A DNA stretch of 54,291 bases from an uncultured Pseudoflavonifractor sp. (lineage in GTDB: Bacteria; Bacillota; Clostridia; Oscillospirales; Oscillospiraceae), in NCBI RefSeq assembly GCF_944387275.1, contig NZ_CALXEG010000017.1, positions 1 through 54,291 of the forward strand, read 5' to 3'. The position numbers and the translations under genes were made by a program. The notes under the pieces are model-generated. The model did not search any database, was not told where the DNA came from, and worked only from the letters and a program-made list of their open reading frames with translations. This document shows, piece by piece, positions 1-6,326 of this stretch (its first letter is position 1; each line of letters starts with the position of its first letter).

Positions 1-2
1 AG

Positions 3-59
3 TGCCTGTATCAGCACTTTGTATTGAACCGTGAAGATTTCATAGACTGGGATATTTGA
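3..59 (+). CDS. 3' end of a truncated-by-window gene
   Basis: An open frame runs in from the left edge and ends at a TGA, giving an 18-residue C-terminus that ends in NREDFIDWDI. It is followed by a 58-base gap and a ribosome binding site for the next gene in the same direction. The tail is too short to name a family. It lies just before a gene whose N-terminus resembles TPR/suppressor-of-fused-type proteins, so it may belong to a related gene, but that is a guess. It could also be a chance frame. Confidence 0.35.
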   Translation, partial: CLYQHFVLNREDFIDWDI

Positions 60-117
60 ATGATAATTTACGGTAAAACAACAACCATATAGAGAACCGA
101 AATAAGGAGGTACGGAT

Positions 118-273
118 ATGGAATTATTGGAACAATGTCAGCAATGGTTTGAACAGGATGAAGCGCAGAAGGTAATTGATACCCTGGAAGCGATTCCTGC
201 CGAGGAGCGCACCCCGGAACTGGACAGCGAATTGGCCAAGGCATATATAATGTCCCGCTGCCTGCGCCAATGA
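118..273 (+). pseudogene. Truncated TPR-like/SUFU-associated protein (N-terminal fragment)
   Basis: The fragment has a strong RBS (AAGGAGG, 7 bases before ATG) and 51 codons. The first 44 residues, beginning MELLEQCQQWFEQDEAQK, resemble, from memory, the N-terminus of clostridial TPR proteins often linked to suppressor-of-fused (SUKH-like) domains. Those proteins are normally several hundred residues long. After the sequence SELAKAYI, near position 249, the frame changes to MSRCLRQ and stops. DNA beyond that point belongs to an oppositely oriented frame. I read this as a gene cut by a rearrangement or deletion. The N-terminal assignment is moderate; the truncation is inferred. Confidence 0.5.
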
Positions 274-519
274 TTGCATATCGGAGTAACCACTGCGGTG
301 GAGTGCGTCCAGTGCACACCGGATAGCAGTGGTACCCCTACGCTTATCTAATCTCCAGATCAGAGGCCACTTGCCGGTCTGCTGATACATGTAGGTAGCC
401 CATCCCACACATGGGCCAACGGATATGCCATAGCGTAGCCAATATGCCGCATCATCCTGTCTGACTGCAAGGATTTTTGTACGGTAGATTCCGTCCATTG
501 GGATTTGAGGTGGATACAT
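124..519 (-). CDS. Unrecognised small protein, 3' end probably lost at a junction
   Basis: Starts MYPPQIPMDGIYRTK with ATG at 519 and a weak GGTAGGTAA-like RBS. About the first 90 residues look protein-like (YWLRYGISVGPCVGWATYMY, then a basic helix WRLDKRRGTTAIRCALDAL). From about position 250 to its stop at 126 the frame only mirrors the truncated gene on the other strand, so the natural C-terminus is probably missing. I do not recognise the family. A 10-bp inverted repeat upstream could be its operator. Its base composition is lower in GC than the rest of the window, consistent with accessory DNA. It may not be expressed. Confidence 0.35.
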   Translation of the reverse strand: MYPPQIPMDGIYRTKILAVRQDDAAYWLRYGISVGPCVGWATYMYQQTGKWPLIWRLDKRRGTTAIRCALDALHRSGYSDMQSLAQAAGHYICLGQFAVQFRGALLGRNRFQGINYLLRFILFKPLLTLFQ

Positions 520-544
520 TATAGTTACCTACCTTTAACAATCG

Positions 545-583
545 TAGATTTGAGTTTATAATACGCAAGTCGGCTCAAATCTA
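545..583. repeat. Perfect 10-bp inverted repeat (operator-like)
   Basis: TAGATTTGAG and CTCAAATCTA pair perfectly across a 19-base spacer. The spacer contains TATAAT (557-562), with TTAACA 16 bases upstream (535-540), so the repeat flanks a possible + strand -10 element. It also lies just upstream of the reverse small gene starting at 519. No T-run follows on either strand, so an operator is more likely than a terminator. Confidence 0.4.
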
Positions 584-623
584 TTGGCGGGCAGTTCTTC
601 CATGCTCTGGTACTACTTATGGC

Positions 624-652
624 TTGTAAATTGGGCAAGAAAGTGCTATAAT
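624..652 (+). promoter_or_regulatory. Sigma-A promoter of the candidate small RNA
   Basis: TTGTAA, a 17-base spacer, then TATAAT, with TG one base upstream of the -10 (an extended -10). The predicted start is near 658-660. No RBS plus open frame follows before the terminator about 80 bases later, so the transcript would be noncoding. Confidence 0.6.
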
Positions 653-658
653 ACTTTA

Positions 659-778
659 AAAAGAAACGGATTTCCCTTAGGTACCATGTGCTCATCCCTC
701 CGCAACTAAGCACATTGTCCCCCAATAATGACTCCCACAAGAGTCCGAGGAAATTCGTTTCCCCGGGCTCTTTTTTTA
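659..778 (+). ncRNA. Candidate structured small RNA or attenuator
   Basis: A consensus promoter is followed, within about 115 nt, by an intrinsic terminator and no convincing ORF. Three structures are visible. A 13-bp stem pairs GAAACGGATTTCC (663-675) with GGAAATTCGTTTC (749-761), all pairs formed, one of them G-U. A hairpin pairs ATGTGCT (686-692) with AGCACAT (709-715). The terminator stem is 741-753 with 758-770. The long stem and the terminator use the same bases and exclude each other. The 16-nt loop of the hairpin holds CAUCCCUCCGC, an anti-Shine-Dalgarno-like C-rich motif, and a second C-run lies at 719-723. I do not recognise an Rfam family. It could be a trans-acting sRNA or a cis-acting switch. 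Confidence 0.45.
741..777 (+). terminator. Intrinsic terminator
   Basis: A 13-bp stem (one G-U pair, one mismatch) with a TTCG loop is followed by seven T residues. It ends the candidate small RNA. Confidence 0.8.
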
Positions 779-845
779 TTTCTTTTTGCTTCTTTGCCCG
801 GTTTCTGGCTTAATTTAGTTCAATTTTGAACTTTTGGAGAAAAAG

Positions 846-929
846 ATGGGGCGAGCGTCCGGCGGTCAAAATGGTCGGACAAACGACCAGGTTGGAAGGG
901 GACGATCACAAATTTCCGCCGGCGCTTGA
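846..929 (+). CDS. Possible 27-codon leader or small ORF
   Basis: ATG lies 5-6 bases after GGAGA and opens a 27-residue frame (MGRASGGQNGRTN...) that stops before the next terminator. Just upstream is a perfect palindrome AGTTCAA-TT-TTGAACT (817-832) that could be an operator. I see no good promoter in this stretch. An alternative frame from TTG at 826 overlaps it. Nothing identifies a product; it may be untranslated spacer. Confidence 0.15.
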   Translation: MGRASGGQNGRTNDQVGRGRSQISAGA

Positions 930-949
930 CGCTTCCCTGACACATACAG

Positions 950-986
950 AGGGTCCGTGGCAGGCAGCTGCCGCGGACCCTTTTTC
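950..986 (+). terminator. Intrinsic terminator upstream of the helicase gene
   Basis: A 14-bp stem, AGGGTCCGTGGCAG with CTGCCGCGGACCCT, a GCAG loop, then TTTTT. It isolates the helicase promoter from upstream transcription. Confidence 0.8.
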
Positions 987-997
987 AATGCCCGCTA

Positions 998-1026
998 TTG
1001 AGGGTCCGGCGGATTCCTGATATAAT
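998..1026 (+). promoter_or_regulatory. Promoter of the helicase unit
   Basis: TTGAGG, 17 bases, TATAAT. The predicted start is near 1033, about 30 bases upstream of the helicase start codon. Confidence 0.65.
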
Positions 1027-1063
1027 ATGAAGAAAACACCTGTTCTAATAAGGGGGGAGCTGG

Positions 1064-3217
1064 ATGACGGATATTCTGGAGGGCCTGAACCACGCCCAGC
1101 GGGAGGCGGTCACGTCCACCGAGGGCTTTGTCCGGGTCATTGCGGGCGCGGGTTCTGGCAAGACCCGGGCGCTGTCCCGGCGTTTTGCCTATCTGGTCAA
1201 TGAGCTGGGCATCCTGCCGGGCAACATCCTCTGCGTCACCTTCACCAACAAGTCCGCCAACGAGATGCGCCAGCGCATCCACCAGCTCACCGGGGACAAC
1301 GACACCGGGTACATCAACACCTTCCACGGCTTCTGCGTCTCCGTCCTCCAGGAGGACAGCCACGCGGTCCAGTACCCCAAGAGCTTTCTGGTGCTGGACA
1401 ATTCCGACATTGACGCCATGCTTCAGATCATCTACGAGGAGCGGGGACTGACCCTGCGGGACATGACCTTTGCCGCCGCCCGGGATATGATCGAGAACTA
1501 CAAGCTGTTCCGGATGCCGGACTACTATAAGGACATGATCAATCTATCCCTGGACACCCTGAAGGAGAAGTATCTCAGCGCTGAAAAGACAGGGGACATC
1601 ATTTTCTACGGCTACCTCTACCAGGAGAAGAAATGCTTCGGCCTGGACTACAACGACCTTATCAAATTCTCTCTCTACATCTTCCAGGAGCACGGGGACA
1701 TCAAACTCAAGTGGCAGCAGCGGCTGGAGTACATCATGATCGACGAGTTCCAGGACATCGACCAGCTCCAGTACCAACTGATGGAGGTGCTCTGCGGCTA
1801 CCATCAGAACCTGTTCATCGTGGGGGACCCGGACCAGACCATCTACACCTGGCGGGGCGCAGACGTGAAGTACCTGCTGGAATTTGACCGACGGTTTCCC
1901 AACGTGAAAACCATCATGATGATGGAGAACTACCGCTCCACGCCGGAGATTCTGGCGGCAGCCAACGCGCTGATCGACAAGAACAAGTACCGCATCCGGA
2001 AGGATCTGATTCCCACCCTGCCGCCGGGCGCCCCGGTGCTGTGCCACCTGGGGGAGACCCAGGAGGCGGAGGCGAAATGGATGGTGGGGGAGATGGAACA
2101 GCTCCGGGGCCAGGGGGTCCCGTACCGGGACATGACGGTGCTCTATCGGGCCCACTATGTGTCCCGCTCGGTGGAGGAGGTGCTGCTCCAGGCCAAGATC
2201 CCCTATACCATTTACAGCGGCGTGCAGTTTTTCGGCCGCATGGAGATCAAGGACGCCCTGTCCTACCTGCGGATGATGGTCTACAAGGATGACCTGTCCT
2301 TCCGGCGGATCGCCAACGTGCCCAAGCGGAACCTGGGCAAGCGGCGGATGGCCTTTCTGGAGGAGTACGCGGCGGAGCACGGAAAGACCCTCTACCAGAG
2401 CCTGCTGGACAACCTGGAGGACCCGGTGTTCAAGGGCACAAAAGCTCAGGCCTTTGTCTCTCTGATCGAGACCTTTGCCGCCGGATATGAGGGCCGCCCT
2501 ATCTCGGAGGTGCTCTCCGCTATCCTCAACGAGAGCGGCTATGAGCGGATGCTGCGCACCGAGGGCAGCCAGGAGCGGCTGGACAATCTGGCGGAGCTGA
2601 AGCAGTCGGTGTATGAGTACGAGACCACCTGCGGCGAGGAGACCACCCTGGAGCACTACCTGGCCCACATCGCCCTGTTCAGCAACAGCGACGCCGGGGA
2701 CCAGGGGGACAAGGTGAAGCTGATGACCGTCCACGCCGCCAAGGGCCTGGAATTTCCCTATGTGTTCCTGTGCGGCATGAACGAGGGGATTTTTCCCTCC
2801 CGGAAGGTGCGCACCCTCCAGGGGATGGAGGAGGAGCGGCGGCTGGCCTTCGTGGCCCTGACCCGGGCGGAGAAGGGGCTCTACCTGTCGGAGGCGGACG
2901 GGCGCAACTTCGACGGCTCGCCCCGCTATCCGTCCCGGTTCCTGCTGGACATCGACCAGGAGCTGCTCACCTACACCAGGCCGCCGGAGGAGGGGCTGAT
3001 CCGGGAGGCCCAGAACGCCATCGCCGCCAGCCAGCGCTATCTGCCGGAGAACGACAGCGCCATTGTCTTCTCCGTAGGCCAGCGGGTGCGGCACCAGATG
3101 TTCGGCCTGGGCACGATTGTGGAGGTGGACAGGGAGCGGGGCGCCCACGTGGTCCAGTTCGACGAGGTGGCCACGCCCAGGCGGATCTCCTTCCGGGCCA
3201 GGCTGGAGAGACTGTAA
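1064..3217 (+). CDS. UvrD/PcrA-family ATP-dependent DNA helicase
   Basis: Superfamily 1A 3'-5' helicase, expected to unwind DNA in repair or remove bound proteins. Visible motifs in order are Walker A GAGSGKT (residues 28-34), the DEFQD box (about 226), GDPDQTIYTWRGA (about 255), the HAAKGLEFP motif (about 556) and the EEERRLAFVALTRA arginine motif. The last 50 residues (VGQRVRHQMFGLGTI...) form the Tudor-like C-terminal domain typical of PcrA. At 717 aa it is full length. Motif III reads DPDQT rather than the DADQS usual in PcrA, so this may be a second family member rather than the essential PcrA. The start is supported by AGGGGGGAG upstream. Confidence 0.9.
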   Translation: MTDILEGLNHAQREAVTSTEGFVRVIAGAGSGKTRALSRRFAYLVNELGILPGNILCVTFTNKSANEMRQRIHQLTGDNDTGYINTFHGFCVSVLQEDSHAVQYPKSFLVLDNSDIDAMLQIIYEERGLTLRDMTFAAARDMIENYKLFRMPDYYKDMINLSLDTLKEKYLSAEKTGDIIFYGYLYQEKKCFGLDYNDLIKFSLYIFQEHGDIKLKWQQRLEYIMIDEFQDIDQLQYQLMEVLCGYHQNLFIVGDPDQTIYTWRGADVKYLLEFDRRFPNVKTIMMMENYRSTPEILAAANALIDKNKYRIRKDLIPTLPPGAPVLCHLGETQEAEAKWMVGEMEQLRGQGVPYRDMTVLYRAHYVSRSVEEVLLQAKIPYTIYSGVQFFGRMEIKDALSYLRMMVYKDDLSFRRIANVPKRNLGKRRMAFLEEYAAEHGKTLYQSLLDNLEDPVFKGTKAQAFVSLIETFAAGYEGRPISEVLSAILNESGYERMLRTEGSQERLDNLAELKQSVYEYETTCGEETTLEHYLAHIALFSNSDAGDQGDKVKLMTVHAAKGLEFPYVFLCGMNEGIFPSRKVRTLQGMEEERRLAFVALTRAEKGLYLSEADGRNFDGSPRYPSRFLLDIDQELLTYTRPPEEGLIREAQNAIAASQRYLPENDSAIVFSVGQRVRHQMFGLGTIVEVDRERGAHVVQFDEVATPRRISFRARLERL

Positions 3218-3250
3218 GCAAAAAACGCAACCCAGAAAGGGGAATGACAT

Positions 3251-5038
3251 ATGCTCTTGTCGGCGGAGCACATCAAAAAGGCATACGGCACCAAGGTGCT
3301 GCTGGACGGGGTGTCCCTGTACCTGAACCAGGGGGACAAGCTGGGGGTCATCGGCATCAACGGCACGGGAAAATCCACGCTGCTGAAGATCCTGGCAGGG
3401 GCCGAGGAGCCGGATGAGGGTGCCGTTTCTCTGGACCCCAATGTGCGGGTGGAGTACCTGCCCCAGAACCCGGCCTTTGAGGGGAGCCGCACCGTGCTGG
3501 AGCAGGTGTTCGCCGGGCTCTCTCCCGAGGCCCGGGAGCTGGCGGAGTACGAGGCCAAGACCATCCTCACCCGGCTGGGCATCACGGATTTTGACCAGCG
3601 TGTGGGCACCCTGTCCGGCGGCCAGCGGAAGCGGGTGGCCATGGCCTCCGCCCTGGTCCACGAGAGCGACGTGCTCATTCTGGACGAGCCCACCAACCAC
3701 CTGGACAGCGAGATGGTCCGCTGGCTGGAGGACTATCTCCGCCAGTACAAGGGGGCTCTGGCCATGGTGACCCACGACCGCTACTTCCTGGAGCGGGTGG
3801 TCACCCAGATGGCGGAGGTGGAGCGGGGTAAGCTTTACTTCTACGAGGGCAACTACGAGGACTACCTCCGCATCCGGGCGGAGCGGGAGGAGATGGCCCA
3901 GGCCAGCGAGCGCAAGCGGCAGTCCATCCTCCGGCGGGAGTACCAGTGGGTGATGCAGGGGCCCACGGCCAGAGGCACCAAGAGCCGGGAGCGCCTGGAG
4001 CGGTACGAGGCCCTGAAGGAGCAGAAGGGCCCGGAGCAGCGGGCTGAGCTGACCCTGTCGGCCATCTCCAGCCGCCTGGGGAAGAAGACCATTGAGCTGC
4101 GGGGGGTGACCAAGTCCTTTGAGGGGCGGACAGTGCTGCGGGACTTTGACTGCATGCTCCTGCGGGACGACCGGATCGGCATTGTGGGCACCAACGGCAG
4201 CGGCAAGTCCACGCTGCTCAACCTGATCGCCGGCCGGCTGACCCCGGATAGGGGAGAGATTGAGCGGGGCGAGACGGTACGCATCGGATACTTCAGCCAG
4301 GAAAACCCCGTCATGCCCCCGGAGACTCGGGTCATCGACTACGTCAAGGAGATCGGAAACTATATCGAGACCCCTGAGGGCACTCTCACCGCCACCCAGC
4401 TGTTGGACAAATTCCTGTTCCCGGGGGACATCCAGTACAGTCCCATCTCCAAGCTGTCCGGCGGGGAGAAGCGGCGGCTGTTCCTGATGGCAGTGCTGGC
4501 CTCGGCGCCCAACGTGCTGCTGCTGGACGAGCCCACCAACGACCTGGATATCCAGACCCTGGCCATTCTGGAGGACTATCTGGAGACCTTCCCCGGGGCG
4601 GTCGTCACGGTCTCCCACGACCGGTTTTTCCTGGACAAAGTGGTGCGCCGGGTGTTCGCCGTGGAGGCGGACGGCGTGGTTCGGGCCTATCCTGGCGGGT
4701 ACACCGAGTACCTGGCCGCCCGGCAGGCGGAGGAGAAGGCCAGGACCAAAGCTCCGGCAGCTGAGAAGAAGCAGGAGAGGCCCCAGGGACCCAAAAAGCT
4801 GAAATTCAGCTACAAGGAGCAGCGGGAATACGAGTCCATCGACGGCGAGATCGCCGCTCTGGAGGAGAAGGTGGCCGACGTGAAGCGCCGGCAGGAGGAA
4901 TGCGCCAGCGACTATGTGGCCCTCCAGCAGCTCCAGGAGGAGCAGGCCCAGCTGGAAGGGGAGCTGGAGGAGAAGATGGACCGGTGGGTCTACCTCAACG
5001 ACCTGGCGGAACAGATCGAAAAACAGAATCAGCAGTGA
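3251..5038 (+). CDS. ABC-F family ATPase (Uup-like)
   Basis: A soluble protein with two ATP-binding cassettes and no membrane segments, the hallmark of ABC-F factors that act on the ribosome. Cassette 1 has GINGTGKS, LSGGQRKR and DEPTNHLD. Cassette 2 has GTNGSGKS, LSGGEKRR and DEPTNDLD. The linker between them is the ABC-F interaction region. The last 70 residues form a charged coiled coil (repeats of EEKVADVKRRQEE type), as in Uup, which binds branched DNA in E. coli. It lies 33 bases after the helicase with an AGAAAGGGGA RBS and is probably co-transcribed. Whether it acts in translation or DNA metabolism cannot be settled here. Confidence 0.9.
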   Translation: MLLSAEHIKKAYGTKVLLDGVSLYLNQGDKLGVIGINGTGKSTLLKILAGAEEPDEGAVSLDPNVRVEYLPQNPAFEGSRTVLEQVFAGLSPEARELAEYEAKTILTRLGITDFDQRVGTLSGGQRKRVAMASALVHESDVLILDEPTNHLDSEMVRWLEDYLRQYKGALAMVTHDRYFLERVVTQMAEVERGKLYFYEGNYEDYLRIRAEREEMAQASERKRQSILRREYQWVMQGPTARGTKSRERLERYEALKEQKGPEQRAELTLSAISSRLGKKTIELRGVTKSFEGRTVLRDFDCMLLRDDRIGIVGTNGSGKSTLLNLIAGRLTPDRGEIERGETVRIGYFSQENPVMPPETRVIDYVKEIGNYIETPEGTLTATQLLDKFLFPGDIQYSPISKLSGGEKRRLFLMAVLASAPNVLLLDEPTNDLDIQTLAILEDYLETFPGAVVTVSHDRFFLDKVVRRVFAVEADGVVRAYPGGYTEYLAARQAEEKARTKAPAAEKKQERPQGPKKLKFSYKEQREYESIDGEIAALEEKVADVKRRQEECASDYVALQQLQEEQAQLEGELEEKMDRWVYLNDLAEQIEKQNQQ

Positions 5039-5048
5039 GGCGAGCAAT

Positions 5049-5489
5049 ATGGTAATCGGTATCATGGGAGAGAGTTGCACCGGCAAGTCTTTTCTGGCGG
5101 ACCAGCTGAAGGATATTTTTCACGCCCAGGTGTATACAGGCAGGGACTATCTGCGCCTCTCCGGCAATGAAGCTGTGGCCCAAAAGCTCTTCTGCAAAAA
5201 GCTCCAGGAGGCTGTGGAGGGCGAGAGCGTGATTTACGTCATCTCCGAGCAGGAGCATCTAGCGCTGCTGCCGGAGCGGGCAATTCGCATTCTGGTGACA
5301 GCGGATCTGGATACGATCAAAGACAGATTTGCACTCCGCATGCACGGGACGCTGCCCGCGCCTGTGGCGGCCATGCTGGAGCGGAAGCACGGCTGCTTTG
5401 ACAAGAAGGTCCATCAGATTCACATAGTCTCCGGGCAGTATGATCTGGGACAGCTCTGCGCTGAGATCCAAAACATTGCCGGCCGATAA
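5049..5489 (+). CDS. Small P-loop NTPase / nucleoside-kinase-like protein
   Basis: 146 residues starting MVIGIMGESCTGKSF, with Walker A GESCTGKS at residues 7-14. The size and the lid-like segment RFALRMHG suggest a small P-loop kinase related in fold to cytidylate/shikimate kinases, but no substrate motif is clear. The ATG starts 10 bases after the ABC-F stop codon; the RBS is weak (GAGGCGAG), which suggests translational coupling. It is the last gene of the helicase unit, before a strong hairpin. An earlier in-frame start would overlap the ABC-F gene heavily and has no support. Confidence 0.7.
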   Translation: MVIGIMGESCTGKSFLADQLKDIFHAQVYTGRDYLRLSGNEAVAQKLFCKKLQEAVEGESVIYVISEQEHLALLPERAIRILVTADLDTIKDRFALRMHGTLPAPVAAMLERKHGCFDKKVHQIHIVSGQYDLGQLCAEIQNIAGR

Positions 5490-5508
5490 AAGGAACGATT
5501 GGAAAAAT

Positions 5509-5550
5509 AAAGCGCCAGAAGCGTCTTATCTCAGACGCTTCTGGCGCTTT
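5509..5550. terminator. Bidirectional hairpin between convergent units
   Basis: A perfect 17-bp stem (AAAGCGCCAGAAGCGTC and its complement) with an 8-base loop. The T-run is poor on the + strand but good on the - strand (TTTATTTTTCC). It can stop both the kinase-like gene and the tRNA transcripts arriving from the right. Confidence 0.75.
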
Positions 5551-5592
5551 ACCGTCAAATATGGGATAAAATCCGTGCAGGACAGATAAAGC

Positions 5593-5630
5593 AATAGGCT
5601 TCTGAAACCTTGCGGTTTCAGAAGCCTATT
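5593..5630 (-). terminator. Terminator of the first tRNA-Arg unit
   Basis: A perfect 17-bp hairpin with a 4-base loop, starting at the CCA end of the tRNA on the - strand. The last A of CCA is also the first base of the stem. The U-run is weak (GCTTTATC). Confidence 0.7.
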
Positions 5631-5706
5631 GGTACGGCTGAAGGGATTCGAACCCCCGACCTACTGGTTCGTAGCCAGTCACTCTATCCAACTGAGCTAC
5701 AGCCGC
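5630..5706 (-). tRNA. tRNA-Arg (ACG)
   Basis: On the - strand it begins GCGGCTGTAGCTCAG. It has a full cloverleaf with a 7-bp acceptor (G-U at the first pair), an anticodon loop CTACGAA (anticodon ACG, read as ICG for CGU/CGC/CGA), a T-loop TTCGAAT, discriminator A and an encoded CCA. The 77-nt length includes CCA. Confidence 0.97.
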
Positions 5707-5742
5707 ATACTGCTTTGCATATCTCTTGCTGACAGCTTACCT

Positions 5743-5771
5743 ATAATACCACAGGGGAGGAGAGAATGCAA
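5743..5771 (-). promoter_or_regulatory. Promoter of the first tRNA-Arg
   Basis: On the - strand: TTGCAT (5771-5766), 17 bases, TATTAT (5748-5743). The start is about 30 bases before the mature tRNA 5' end. Confidence 0.65.
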
Positions 5772-5814
5772 GTAAAAAAATGAGAAAAAAACGAAAAACT
5801 TCTGAGAGTAAAAC

Positions 5815-5852
5815 AATAGGCTTCTGAAACCTTACGATTTCAGAAGCCTATT
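5815..5852 (-). terminator. Terminator of the second tRNA-Arg unit
   Basis: A 16-17-bp hairpin almost identical to that of the first unit, followed on the - strand by TGTTTTAC. It again begins at the CCA end of the tRNA. Confidence 0.7.
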
Positions 5853-5928
5853 GGTACGGCTGAAGGGATTCGAACCCCCGACCTACTGGTTCGTAGCCAG
5901 TCACTCTATCCAACTGAGCTACAGCCGC
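5852..5928 (-). tRNA. tRNA-Arg (ACG), second copy
   Basis: Identical in sequence to the neighbouring tRNA-Arg, with the same anticodon ACG and encoded CCA. It has its own promoter and terminator, so the two are separate transcription units. Confidence 0.97.
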
Positions 5929-5976
5929 ATATCGCTTTGCTGGCGATTTTTATAACCGCTCGCTGACGACTTGATT

Positions 5977-6005
5977 ATAATATCACAGGAAGAGATGGAA
6001 TGCAA
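5977..6005 (-). promoter_or_regulatory. Promoter of the second tRNA-Arg
   Basis: On the - strand: TTGCAT (6005-6000), 17 bases, TATTAT (5982-5977). The hexamers and spacing match those of the first unit. Confidence 0.65.
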
Positions 6006-6054
6006 GAGGAAATTTCAAATTTCCCGAAAAAATTTCCTCCGGGGATAGGAGGGC

Positions 6055-6082
6055 AAAAAGAGACGTGGCAGAGCCGCGTCTC
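6055..6082 (-). terminator. Terminator of the spore hydrolase unit
   Basis: On the - strand: GAGACG-C-GGC-TCT-GCC-A-CGTCTC followed by TTTTTG. It is about 240 bases beyond the stop codon of the LysM-GH18 gene. Confidence 0.65.
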
Positions 6083-6326
6083 AAGTCATATCCTGATAAA
6101 AGCATCCCGCTGGGACGCTGTGATTTTGGTCTGTCATCCCCGCAGAGAGCGATTGCCACTCTGCGGGGAGACAGTGTAGGTTCCTGGAAAAAAGAGAGGG
6201 AGGAGGTCAGTTGTATGGGTTCCTGACGATGATAAGGATACCACATCCGTCTGGAAAGTGATGGACAGATTACGAACGAGGCGTGAACAAATTATGAATG
6301 ATAAAATCCGCTCCGATTCGCCGGGC
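6083..6326 (-). other. Hairpin-rich 3' region without a recognised gene
   Basis: Between the LysM-GH18 stop codon and its terminator lie a 10-bp hairpin CCCCGCAGAG/CTCTGCGGGG and a smaller one, GCGTCC/GGGATGC-like. An 87-codon reverse frame crosses this DNA but also runs through the terminator, so I do not accept it. It may be a long 3' UTR or an RNA processed from it. Confidence 0.3.

Larger units (their letters stand above)
5593..6005. repeat. Tandem duplication of a promoter-tRNA-terminator unit
   Basis: Two units, offset by 222 bases, share the terminator hairpin, an identical tRNA, and a promoter with TTGCAT-N17-TATTAT. The segments between tRNA and promoter have diverged and differ slightly in length. 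The terminator loops differ by a few bases. This looks like an old tandem duplication with the functional parts conserved. Confidence 0.75.

Noticed and set aside
525-740. 71-codon reverse frame upstream of the small reverse gene
   Set aside because: It covers the candidate sRNA, has no RBS, and its composition is not protein-like; the structured RNA explains the sequence better.
826-1020. 64-codon forward frame from TTG
   Set aside because: No RBS before the TTG, and it runs through the terminator at 950-986 and into the helicase promoter.
1544-5086. A very long reverse open frame (about 1180 codons) opposite the helicase and ABC-F genes
   Set aside because: It is antisense to two genes with complete motifs; its composition is low-complexity (Leu, Gly, His, Gln) typical of the complement of GC-rich codons, and no RBS or family match is visible.
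6060-6200. Cobalamin-type riboswitch downstream of the tRNA genes
   Set aside because: A GCCACT-like string and hairpins are present, but the B12 box and the overall order do not fit, and no B12 gene is downstream on either strand.
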